Positions 1 through 5,154 of a stretch of 7,309 nt of DNA are shown piece after piece. Both the position numbers and the translations under genes were made by a program. The DNA is from Oligoflexia bacterium (GTDB lineage: Bacteria > Bdellovibrionota > Bdellovibrionia > Bdellovibrionales > UBA1609). How positions within the stretch are numbered: the stretch's first letter is position 1; every line of letters starts with the position of its first letter. The notes beneath the pieces were generated by a model. The model made no database searches. It saw only the letters and a list, made by a program, of their open reading frames with translations, and was not told where the DNA came from. The stretch spans positions 1 through 7,309 of the forward strand of contig JAPPIY010000166.1 in assembly GCA_026914095.1 (NCBI GenBank). Reading direction: 5' to 3'.

Positions 1-1141
1 GGTTAAGGCTAAAACTTTACAGCTTGCGCGGTTAAAATTAAACGCTCAGCAAATAAGCCCTGTTTTTATTAAGGAAAAATCAATTATACCTTTTTTTTCC
101 GGCGGTGGTCAAATTTCAAGCACCACCGTTCTTTTTTTCACAAGACAGCTTTCTTTTCTGCTTCAGTCTGGGATCTCTTTGGTGCAGGCTCTTGGTATGT
201 GTGTCAGCACCACGGCTTCTCCCGCGTTTAAAGAGGCTTTAAAGCAGATAGTGAGACAACTGGAAGGGGGGCAGAGTTTATCAAAGTGTTTGAGATCTCG
301 GCCAGATGTTTTTGATGGCTTTTATGTCAATATGATAGTTTGCGCTGAAGAGACAGGCCTTTTAGATCAGGTATTAAAAGATTTAGCGAATTATATGGAA
401 AAAGCGGAGATGATTAAATCACGAGTCAAATCCGCTATGATGTATCCTGCTGTTGTCTTAATAATTTCATTGCTTATTATTCTTGGAATTATCATATTTG
501 TTGTTCCTCAATTTGCCGCTTTGTATGCCGGCAAAGGGGGCTTGCCCGCTTTAACACAGGCCTTTGTGTCTTTAAGCGATCTTCTCAGAGGGAATCCTCT
601 GCCTTTTATAGGAGCTTTAATAGGGATACCTTTATTTATTTACCAATATTCAAAAATGGAGCATGGAAAACAGGTTATCCAGCAGACGGTTCGTGTTCTC
701 CCTCTGTTTGGAAAGATCCAATTTCAAGCGGGAATGGTTCGTTTTTTTAGAAGCTTTCACTCTTTGTTGAGATCGGGAGTGAATTTTTTAGAAGCACTGG
801 ATGTAGCTTATAATATTGCGGATCATCCTAATGTTCAAAGGGGCATTAAAATGTCAAGAGAGTATGTTACAAAAGGAAAGAGCTTTGCTAAGGGCCTTGA
901 AAACAGCAAAGTTTTCCCTCCTTTAGTGTTTCAAATGACTAAAATTGGCGAGGAGAGCGGTAAAATGGAGCAGACTTTTGAAAACCTCACAAACTACTAT
1001 GAAGAGATATTAGATAATTTAATATCTGGTTTAATTAAAATGATAGAGCCTCTGCTTTTGGTTTTTTTGGGAGGTATTGTCGGCACTATAGTTTTAGCGC
1101 TTTATCTGCCTGTGTTTCAAATGGGTGAGCTTGTTAATTAG
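1..1141 (+). CDS. pilC: PilC/GspF-family inner-membrane platform protein (5' end outside window)
   Basis: This is the inner-membrane core protein of a type IV pilus (PilC) or type II secretion (GspF) machine. It couples the cytoplasmic ATPases to pilin assembly. The reading frame is open from base 2 to the TAG at 1139-1141 and gives 379 residues. The family is usually about 400 long, so only some 20-30 N-terminal residues are missing. An internal TTG at 179 is not the start: the upstream codons already read FFTRQLSFLLQSGISLVQAL, the start of the first T2SF domain. A second T2SF copy begins near FFRSFHSLLRSGVNFLEAL (bases about 743-805). Three hydrophobic segments are visible: about 440-530, 598-650 and 1030-1130. 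The GEESGKMEQTFENLTNYYEE stretch and the C-terminal MIEPLLL...YLPVFQMGELV are typical of the family. PilC is preferred over GspF because a PilS-like kinase follows 14 bases downstream, as in pilC-pilS clusters. No terminator is seen between the two. Confidence 0.93.
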   Translation, partial: VKAKTLQLARLKLNAQQISPVFIKEKSIIPFFSGGGQISSTTVLFFTRQLSFLLQSGISLVQALGMCVSTTASPAFKEALKQIVRQLEGGQSLSKCLRSRPDVFDGFYVNMIVCAEETGLLDQVLKDLANYMEKAEMIKSRVKSAMMYPAVVLIISLLIILGIIIFVVPQFAALYAGKGGLPALTQAFVSLSDLLRGNPLPFIGALIGIPLFIYQYSKMEHGKQVIQQTVRVLPLFGKIQFQAGMVRFFRSFHSLLRSGVNFLEALDVAYNIADHPNVQRGIKMSREYVTKGKSFAKGLENSKVFPPLVFQMTKIGEESGKMEQTFENLTNYYEEILDNLISGLIKMIEPLLLVFLGGIVGTIVLALYLPVFQMGELVN

Positions 1142-1155
1142 AACTCATTTTAAAA

Positions 1156-2451
1156 ATGGATTATCTCAAACCCTCATATCCCCTGATTTTTTTAATAAAT
1201 AATAAACTGCCTGTTTATTTTATAAGATCTTTTGCGCATCTATTTGTTCTGTTGAGTTTAATTGTCCATCAATTTTTATTTCCCTCTTTTATAGAGCCTA
1301 ATTTGTCGGTTTTTGGCTATACTCTCTGCTTCTTTATTCTATTTTTTGACAGCTTATTTTTATTTTTTTACAAAGAGAGACAGAGAGATTTTGATTTTTT
1401 TTTATTTTTTTTATCCGCTTTGTTTTTCGTTTTTTTAACTTTGTTAATGGGAGAGTTTAGCTTTTTATTTTTTATTTTCTTTCTTGTTTTTCTTCAAGTT
1501 TTTCCTTTACTGCTTTTTGGAAAAGTCTTTTTAGCTTTTGTTTTTTTGCTATACCTTTCTCTTTTGTTTCCTATTGCTTTTGCCTGGCAGGGAGCTGGAG
1601 CTTTTGAGGAAAGGCTGTCTTTAGCTGTTTTGACTAATTTTGTCTTATTTTCTATTTTTGTTTTTAGCGCTTTATTTTGTTTTGTGTTAAATTTGTTTCA
1701 ATTTAAAGGGGAGTCGGATTCGGATCCTATAGATACTGGTTTTAAAGCTGATTCTGATTTGTTGTTGTCTTTAAATTTTTCAAAAAAATTACAGCCGATT
1801 TTAAATTCTTTGATTAAATATTTTCCTGAAAAAGAGGATAAAAAAGAGTCTTTATCTCCTCAAAAGGGAAGAAGGGAGCTGAAAAGCCTCAGACAGTTTA
1901 TGTTGGATTTTATTGAATTTGCTGAGTTGAATAAACAGTCTTTATCGTTGGAGACTTTAGATATAAAACAAATTTTAAATGAAAGTTTAGATGATATGAA
2001 GGCACATAAAAAAAGGCCAGACAATTTGGCGTTGGACATAGAAGGCTTTGATTCTTTTAAAATTAAGGGCGCGCCCCTGTATTTAAAAAAATGTTTTGAG
2101 CATATTTTAGTTAATTCTTTTGAAGCTCTGCAGAATGAGGAAAAACCCGCCATAAAAATTTATTGCTTGAGGCAAAAAAACTGGGTTTCTATTCAGTTTT
2201 TAGATAATGGACATGGCATTGAGGAAGAGGATGTAAAAAAGCTGTTTGATCCCCTGTTTAGTAAAAGATTTGGCTTAAGGGGGCTGGGCTTATCTTATGT
2301 TCAAAAAGTGATTCAAGCCCACGCCGGAGAAGTTAGGATTGAGAAAGTGACTCAATGGACAAAAGTTTTGGTTAAACTTCCTTTAATATCTACTTATTAT
2401 GATAGATTTGACTTCTTAAGACTGTTAAAAAATCGAAAAAAATCAGCTTAA
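1156..2451 (+). CDS. PilS-like membrane histidine kinase, H-box histidine apparently missing
   Basis: This 431-residue protein resembles the PilS sensor kinase that works with PilR to control pilin expression. Residues 1-182 hold about six hydrophobic helices (near 18-42, 50-72, 79-98, 100-121, 123-144 and 154-182), as in PilS, and about a quarter of these residues are Phe. The C-terminal half is a HATPase domain with N box (HILVNSFEAL, 316-325), G1 box (DNGHGI, 350-355), F box (LFDPLF, 363-368) and G2 box (GLGLS, 376-380). Where the HisKA H box (HExRNPL) should lie, residues 206-222 read LNFSKKLQPILNSLIKY, with no histidine. The only histidines are at 28, 38, 284, 316, 353 and 389. ATP binding looks possible but canonical autophosphorylation does not. 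The ATG at 1156 follows pilC by 14 bases with no clear Shine-Dalgarno sequence, so translation may be coupled. No PilR-like regulator lies in the window. Its assignment as PilS rests on context and topology. Confidence 0.8.
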   Translation: MDYLKPSYPLIFLINNKLPVYFIRSFAHLFVLLSLIVHQFLFPSFIEPNLSVFGYTLCFFILFFDSLFLFFYKERQRDFDFFLFFLSALFFVFLTLLMGEFSFLFFIFFLVFLQVFPLLLFGKVFLAFVFLLYLSLLFPIAFAWQGAGAFEERLSLAVLTNFVLFSIFVFSALFCFVLNLFQFKGESDSDPIDTGFKADSDLLLSLNFSKKLQPILNSLIKYFPEKEDKKESLSPQKGRRELKSLRQFMLDFIEFAELNKQSLSLETLDIKQILNESLDDMKAHKKRPDNLALDIEGFDSFKIKGAPLYLKKCFEHILVNSFEALQNEEKPAIKIYCLRQKNWVSIQFLDNGHGIEEEDVKKLFDPLFSKRFGLRGLGLSYVQKVIQAHAGEVRIEKVTQWTKVLVKLPLISTYYDRFDFLRLLKNRKKSA

Positions 2452-2774
2452 ACACCAAAAGAAGTTCCACAGCCGCAGGTGTCCTTAGCGTTTGGATTTG
2501 AAAAGATAAAGCCTTTCCCATTCAAACCTCCTTCATAGTCTAAAGTCATGCCCATAATATAAAGAAGGCTTTTGCCTTCAATAACAAGAGGGACGCCATT
2601 AGACTTAAAGATCTTGTCGCTTTCAGACTTTTTTTTGTCAAAGTCTAATTTATAGGAGAAGCCGGAACAGCCTCCCTCTTTTATAGAAATCCTAAGAGCT
2701 TTTTCTTTTGGGATGTTTTCCTTGTTTTTAAGCTCTTGAATGTGCTCTGCGGCAGACGGTGAAACTTGTATCAT
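2448..2774 (-). CDS. A-type iron-sulfur cluster carrier (IscA/ErpA/HesB family)
   Basis: This 108-residue cytoplasmic protein belongs to the A-type carriers, which bind Fe-S clusters (or iron) and pass them to apo-enzymes. It has the full family length and all three ligand cysteines: Cys36 in GGCSGFSY, and Cys100 and Cys102 in TCGCGTSFGV near the C-terminus. The LDYEGGLNGKGFIFSNPNA stretch fits the ErpA-like or alphaproteobacterial type better than E. coli IscA, but IscA, ErpA and SufA cannot be told apart safely here, so no symbol is given. No isc or suf partner lies beside it, which is common for stand-alone carriers. The ATG at 2774 gives the usual IQVSPSAAEHI start; no clear Shine-Dalgarno sequence precedes it. 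Its stop codon overlaps the stop of the convergent kinase gene by 4 bases, with no room for a terminator. Confidence 0.93.
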   Translation of the reverse strand: MIQVSPSAAEHIQELKNKENIPKEKALRISIKEGGCSGFSYKLDFDKKKSESDKIFKSNGVPLVIEGKSLLYIMGMTLDYEGGLNGKGFIFSNPNAKDTCGCGTSFGV

Positions 2775-2780
2775 AATTTG

Positions 2781-2809
2781 AATTTATCAAATTTTATATA
2801 AAAGTTCAA
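2781..2809 (-). promoter_or_regulatory. Possible sigma-70-type promoter for the Fe-S carrier gene
   Basis: On the minus strand TTGAAC (2804-2809) lies 17 bases from TAAATT (2781-2786), a fair match to -35 and -10 consensus boxes. The -10 box ends only 6 bases before the ATG at 2774, so transcription would begin at or near the start codon. That would fit the absence of a Shine-Dalgarno sequence (a leaderless message). The region is very AT-rich, so a chance match is quite possible. Confidence 0.25.
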
Positions 2810-2881
2810 GGGGAGAGGGAAGAAATTTATAATATAAAAAATAGACAGATTCAGGCTTAAAAGCTCAGATAGGCTTTTTGC

Positions 2882-2909
2882 CACAAAGCGACCTTTGTGT
2901 CGCTTTGTG
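2882..2909. repeat. Perfect 10-bp stem-loop
   Basis: CACAAAGCGA (2882-2891) pairs perfectly with TCGCTTTGTG (2900-2909) across an 8-base loop. The loop contains CTTTGTG (2893-2899), which can also pair with CACAAAG (2882-2888), giving a 7-bp alternative stem with a CGAC loop. It is not followed by a T run on either strand, so it is not a standard intrinsic terminator. Confidence 0.65.
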
Positions 2910-2919
2910 TTCAAATCCT

Positions 2920-2939
2920 GCCCTCGTGGAAACGGGGGC
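2920..2939. repeat. G/C hairpin repeat with GGAA loop
   Basis: GCCCTCGT (2920-2927) pairs with ACGGGGGC (2932-2939), with one G-U pair as RNA, around a GGAA loop. It closely resembles the GAAA-loop hairpin at 4059-4084 (CCTCGTGAAAACGGGGGC), so the two look like copies of one dispersed repeat. Confidence 0.6.
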
Positions 2940-3035
2940 CGAACTCGTTTAAGCCTTGATTTATATTATAAGTTTCTACAAAGCGCTTTTAGCCGCCTCT
3001 GTGGCAGAAGCCTTTAAGTATTTGAAAGATAGCTT

Positions 3036-3851
3036 TTATACAGGCACATTAAAATCTCTCAAGCAGTCATTGAGTGAGATTTTTTTGTCTGTTTTTTCTG
3101 ATCTTTTTCCAATAATTAAAGCGCAGGGAACCTGATAATCTCCCGCAGGGAATTTTTTACTTCTAGCGCCGGGTATGACGACTGAGTTTTTAGGGATTTT
3201 GCCTCTATACTCTTTGACTTTTTTTTGTGTCACATCTAGAATTCTTGCGCTGCTTGTCAGAACCACACCCGCTCCAATGATGGCATTTTCACAAACTTGA
3301 ACTCCTTCTACAATAATAGATCGGCTTCCTAAAAATACATGATCCTCAATAATAACAGGTTGAGCCTGGATAGGCTCTAAGACTCCCCCCAGCCCCACCC
3401 CTCCGGAAACATGAACATTTTTGCCAACTTGGGCGCAAGAGCCTACGGTGGCCCATGTGTCAATTAAGGAGCCTTCGTCTACATAAGCCCCTATATTGAT
3501 ATAGGAGGGCATAAGGACGGTGTTTTTTGCCACATAACTGGCATAGCGGACAAGAGCTTGGGGGACAACCCGAACGCCTTCATTGCCTTTCCATTTTTTA
3601 AGGGGAATTTTATCAAAAAAATTAAAATCTCCTGATTGAAATTTTTGCATTTTCGCAATTTTAAAATAAAGTAAAATAGCTGATTTTAACCAGTCATTTA
3701 CCTGCCATTTTCCATTTCTTTTTTCACAAATACGGGCTTTTCCCTCATCAAGAGCTTTTAAACTTTCTTTAACAGCCTGTTTCACTTCAGGAGTGATTTT
3801 ATTTGTTAAAAAAGCTTGGTGAATCAGTTGCGCTTTTGTGTGTGTTGTCAT
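3036..3851 (-). CDS. dapD: 2,3,4,5-tetrahydropyridine-2,6-dicarboxylate N-succinyltransferase
   Basis: DapD transfers a succinyl group from succinyl-CoA to tetrahydrodipicolinate in the succinylase branch of diaminopimelate and lysine synthesis, in the cytoplasm. The 271-residue protein has the usual length for the proteobacterial form. Residues 1-100 are the helical N-terminal domain (VNDWLKSAILLYF at 51-63). Residues 101-205 form the left-handed beta-helix of hexapeptide repeats, with the hallmark run NIGAYVDEGSLIDTWATVGS (119-138), then GGVLEPIQA and IIVEGVQV. Asp131 and Glu182 match the residues implicated in catalysis in studied DapD proteins. The C-terminal NDCLRDF matches the family's end. 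The ATG at 3851 is preceded by AGGA (3861-3864) at 9-base spacing. It stands alone, with no dapC or dapE beside it, and is separated from the downstream Fe-S carrier gene by 260 bases of structured spacer. Confidence 0.96.
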   Translation of the reverse strand: MTTHTKAQLIHQAFLTNKITPEVKQAVKESLKALDEGKARICEKRNGKWQVNDWLKSAILLYFKIAKMQKFQSGDFNFFDKIPLKKWKGNEGVRVVPQALVRYASYVAKNTVLMPSYINIGAYVDEGSLIDTWATVGSCAQVGKNVHVSGGVGLGGVLEPIQAQPVIIEDHVFLGSRSIIVEGVQVCENAIIGAGVVLTSSARILDVTQKKVKEYRGKIPKNSVVIPGARSKKFPAGDYQVPCALIIGKRSEKTDKKISLNDCLRDFNVPV

Positions 3852-3860
3852 TTTCCTTAT

Positions 3861-3864
3861 CCTG
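3861..3864 (-). promoter_or_regulatory. Likely ribosome binding site of dapD
   Basis: On the minus strand AGGA at 3861-3864 sits 9 bases before the ATG at 3851. A second AAGGA at 3854-3858 is only 2 bases from the ATG and probably too close. Both support 3851 as the start. Confidence 0.5.
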
Positions 3865-3902
3865 CTTTCTTTAAAAATTTAGAGTGAAGTCTACCAATCC
3901 TG

Positions 3903-3956
3903 TTTGAGTTTTTATCCTAACTGCCTTTCTTTGACTTTTTATCCTAACTGTCTTTC
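3903..3956. repeat. 27-bp tandem repeat, two copies
   Basis: Bases 3903-3929 and 3930-3956 are two direct copies of a 27-base unit with very few differences; each includes TTTTTATCCTAACTG. They lie 50-105 bases upstream of the dapD start. Related ATCCT motifs occur at 3857-3864, 3896-3902 and 4150-4157. Whether this is a binding-site array or a simple duplication cannot be told. Confidence 0.65.
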
Positions 3957-3971
3957 CCGCGCAAGCGGGAA
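3954..3971. repeat. Dispersed hairpin repeat, GCAA loop
   Basis: TTCCCGC (3954-3960) pairs perfectly with GCGGGAA (3965-3971) around a GCAA loop. This is the well-known type of short proteobacterial repeat whose core reads CCCGCGAAAGCGGG. A second copy differing mainly in the loop lies inside the nucleotidyltransferase gene at 6052-6071. Confidence 0.75.
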
Positions 3972-4025
3972 TCTTCAGAAAAAACTTCAAAATTCAACGG
4001 ACTCGCATAAAATGATTTTATACTG

Positions 4026-4117
4026 CTCTTGTTTGAGTACTCCTGCAAAAGCGGAGAGCCTGTCCTCGTGAAAACGGGGGCGGGAGTCTATTTGGAGCCT
4101 GAAAATTCAAACAAGAG
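4026..4117. repeat. 92-bp compound palindrome with GAAA-loop hairpin
   Basis: Perfect outer arms CTCTTGTTTGA (4026-4036) and TCAAACAAGAG (4107-4117) enclose a second pair, ACTCCTGC (4039-4046) and GCGGGAGT (4080-4087). Inside is an 11-bp stem (4059-4069 with 4074-4084, including G-U pairs) closed by a GAAA loop. ACTCCTGC can also pair with the nearby GCGGAG (4051-4056). The leader GCTCTTGT (4025-4032) is shared with the in-gene hairpin repeat at 6044-6051, linking the two as one repeat family. Confidence 0.65.
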
Positions 4118-4253
4118 TGGATATATTTAAATTCCCATTGTCCTTTGCCTTATCCTGTTTGTTTTTTACTCGATAGAAATCCTTTTATTTTCTGAGTTTT
4201 AAAGGCTTTGTCTATTTCTTTTTGATTTTAATTGTATCCTTTATTTATTTTTA

Positions 4254-4271
4254 GGTTCATGACACTTTAAG
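4254..4271. repeat. IS terminal inverted repeat, left
   Basis: Eighteen bases, exactly complementary to 4988-5005. The transposase stop codon (TGA, 4257-4259 on the minus strand) lies inside this repeat. Confidence 0.9.
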
Positions 4272-4958
4272 AGGTTTATTTTTGATGATTTTTAATATCA
4301 ATTTATACAAATCATCCTGTCTATGATTGAATCTAAACTCACATTCCTTTAAATGCAAATAAAATGTTTCCTTATTCATTCCTCTGAGCTTGGAAAATCT
4401 CACTTTCGCTATTCCCCAAAAATTCTCAATCCCATTGATATGATTCCTTATCCTCTTTTCTTTTTTAGCAAATTCACTTTTTCCGTGATGAACCCTGTAA
4501 TGTCTTTTATAACCCAAATCCACTAAACTATCATAAGTCTTAAATCCATCTGTAAAGACAGTAGTCTTCTTGCTGATTTTTGAGCTTATAAGAGGCAAAA
4601 TCTCTGTTTTTGAGCAGTTTCTAATCACCTGAGTATAAACCTGACCTTTTCTCTTTTTTATGCCGAAAACAACCGTTTTGCCATAAGCTCCTCTTCCTTT
4701 TTTTCCCCGGATTCGTCTGGCTCCAAAATAACTTTCATCCATTTCTATCTCTCCTTTTTCAAAATAGCTTTCTTGCTCACAAAATTCAGCAATTCTTATT
4801 CTCACTTGTTTTAGGATTCTATTCACGCAGTTTCTGCTGACACCGGAAAATAAAGCTATTTGACTGGCTGTTATATCTCCTGCAAAGAGTTTAATAATTT
4901 CCCTAAATTTCTTCTCAGAGATTCGGGAACGGATAAAATACCCATTTTTACCAATCAT
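4257..4958 (-). CDS. IS1595-family (ISXO2-like) DDE transposase
   Basis: The 233-residue protein catalyses cutting and joining of the IS ends. Residues 14-52 hold a helix-turn-helix-like region (ITASQIALFSGVSRNCVNRI) likely to bind the terminal repeats. The catalytic core is complete: EMDESYFG gives Asp74, FTDGFKTYD gives Asp137, and HINGIENFWGIAK gives Glu178, followed by the family's C-terminal CEFRFNHR. No N-terminal zinc-ribbon is present, as in the short IS1016-type members. No frameshift or internal stop is seen, so the enzyme may be active. The ATG at 4958 lies 29 bases inside the right terminal repeat. The Shine-Dalgarno sequence is weak, as is common for transposases. The stop codon falls within the left repeat. 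Confidence 0.93.
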   Translation of the reverse strand: MIGKNGYFIRSRISEKKFREIIKLFAGDITASQIALFSGVSRNCVNRILKQVRIRIAEFCEQESYFEKGEIEMDESYFGARRIRGKKGRGAYGKTVVFGIKKRKGQVYTQVIRNCSKTEILPLISSKISKKTTVFTDGFKTYDSLVDLGYKRHYRVHHGKSEFAKKEKRIRNHINGIENFWGIAKVRFSKLRGMNKETFYLHLKECEFRFNHRQDDLYKLILKIIKNKPLKVS

Positions 4959-4987
4959 TTCAATACTTTAGCTACTATCATACATAG

Positions 4988-5005
4988 CTTAAAGTGTCAT
5001 GAACC
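4988..5005. repeat. IS terminal inverted repeat, right
   Basis: Eighteen bases, the exact complement of 4254-4271, marking the transposase-proximal end of the insertion sequence. Confidence 0.9.
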
Positions 5006-5091
5006 TATTTTTTAAATAAACAGCTCAAAACTCTTTCATTTCCTTGGTTTGAAGATTCTTTATGCGAAGTTAAGTCTATAATTCCCGAATT

Positions 5092-5120
5092 TTCAAACAA
5101 GATTAGTATAGTTTTAAAAT
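5092..5120 (+). promoter_or_regulatory. Possible promoter of the nucleotidyltransferase gene
   Basis: TTCAAA (5092-5097) and TAAAAT (5115-5120) are separated by 17 bases, a modest match to -35 and -10 boxes. An alternative -10, TATAGT, lies at 5107-5112 but has no good -35. The AT-rich context makes this tentative. Confidence 0.25.
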
Positions 5121-5128
5121 AGACTTAT

Positions 5129-5141
5129 AAGGTGTAAAATG
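5129..5141 (+). promoter_or_regulatory. Shine-Dalgarno-like site and out-of-frame ATG ahead of the nucleotidyltransferase
   Basis: AAGGTG (5129-5134) precedes an ATG at 5139-5141 by 4 bases, a better ribosome site than the GGAA (5149-5152) only 2 bases before the ATG at 5155. The 5139 ATG is in a different frame and gives a 17-residue peptide ending at 5192. The main enzyme must still start at 5155, because its nucleotide-binding loop begins a few residues in. The upstream start may couple or limit its translation. Confidence 0.35.
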
Positions 5142-5154
5142 TTTGACTGGAAAT

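Larger units (their letters stand above)
2827..2971. repeat. Nested palindromic element with two internal hairpins
   Basis: Two inverted repeats are nested around a structured centre in the spacer between the Fe-S carrier gene and dapD. The outer arms are TTATAATATAAA (2827-2838) and its exact complement (2960-2971). The inner arms are AGGCTTAAA (2853-2861) and TTTAAGCCT (2948-2956). Inside lie a perfect 10-bp stem (2882-2891 with 2900-2909) and a G/C hairpin with a GGAA loop (2920-2927 with 2932-2939). No open reading frame of note spans it. It could be a miniature mobile element, a structured RNA or a processing signal in the dapD transcript; the sequence does not decide. The arms are clear, the meaning is inference. 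Confidence 0.6.
3852..4253. other. Gene-free, repeat-rich spacer between dapD and the insertion sequence
   Basis: I find no convincing gene in these 402 bases. The stretch holds a 27-bp tandem duplication (3903-3956), five copies of an ATCCT-containing motif, a GCAA-loop hairpin repeat (3954-3971), a palindrome ATAAAAT-G-ATTTTAT just downstream, and a 92-bp compound palindrome (4026-4117). The rest is T-rich and featureless. The dapD promoter should lie here, reading leftward, but no clear -35/-10 pair stands out. Confidence 0.6.
4254..5005 (-). mobile_element. IS1595-family insertion sequence, probably IS1016-like, apparently intact
   Basis: The element is 752 bp, bounded by perfect 18-bp terminal inverted repeats GGTTCATGACACTTTAAG (4254-4271, complement at 4988-5005), and carries one uninterrupted transposase gene on the minus strand. 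The family makes 8-bp target duplications. The flanks TATTTTTA (4246-4253) and TATTTTTT (5006-5013) agree at 7 of 8 bases, which supports this boundary, though the T-rich context weakens the evidence. The short length and the lack of an N-terminal zinc ribbon in the transposase point to the IS1016 group. It sits in non-coding DNA and breaks no visible gene. Confidence 0.88.

Noticed and set aside
179..181. TTG as the start of the PilC gene
   Set aside because: The same frame is open to base 2 and encodes conserved T2SF-domain residues before this codon, so the true start is upstream of the window.
1860..2153. 97-codon open frame on the minus strand inside the kinase gene
   Set aside because: It lies wholly within the HATPase kinase coding region and has no recognisable domain; it is a shadow of the true gene.
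2853..2956. tRNA-like boxes: AAGCTCAGATAGG (D-arm-like) and GTTCAAATCC (T-arm-like) at near-normal spacing
   Set aside because: The D stem has no 3' partner, the T stem pairs poorly (TTGTG against CCTGC), and the only acceptor-like pairing (2853-2861 with 2948-2956) is too far downstream. A decayed tRNA is possible but not supported.
2827..4117. CRISPR array
   Set aside because: The repeats here are few, differ in sequence and spacing, and are palindromic dispersed elements; there is no regular repeat-spacer pattern and no cas gene.
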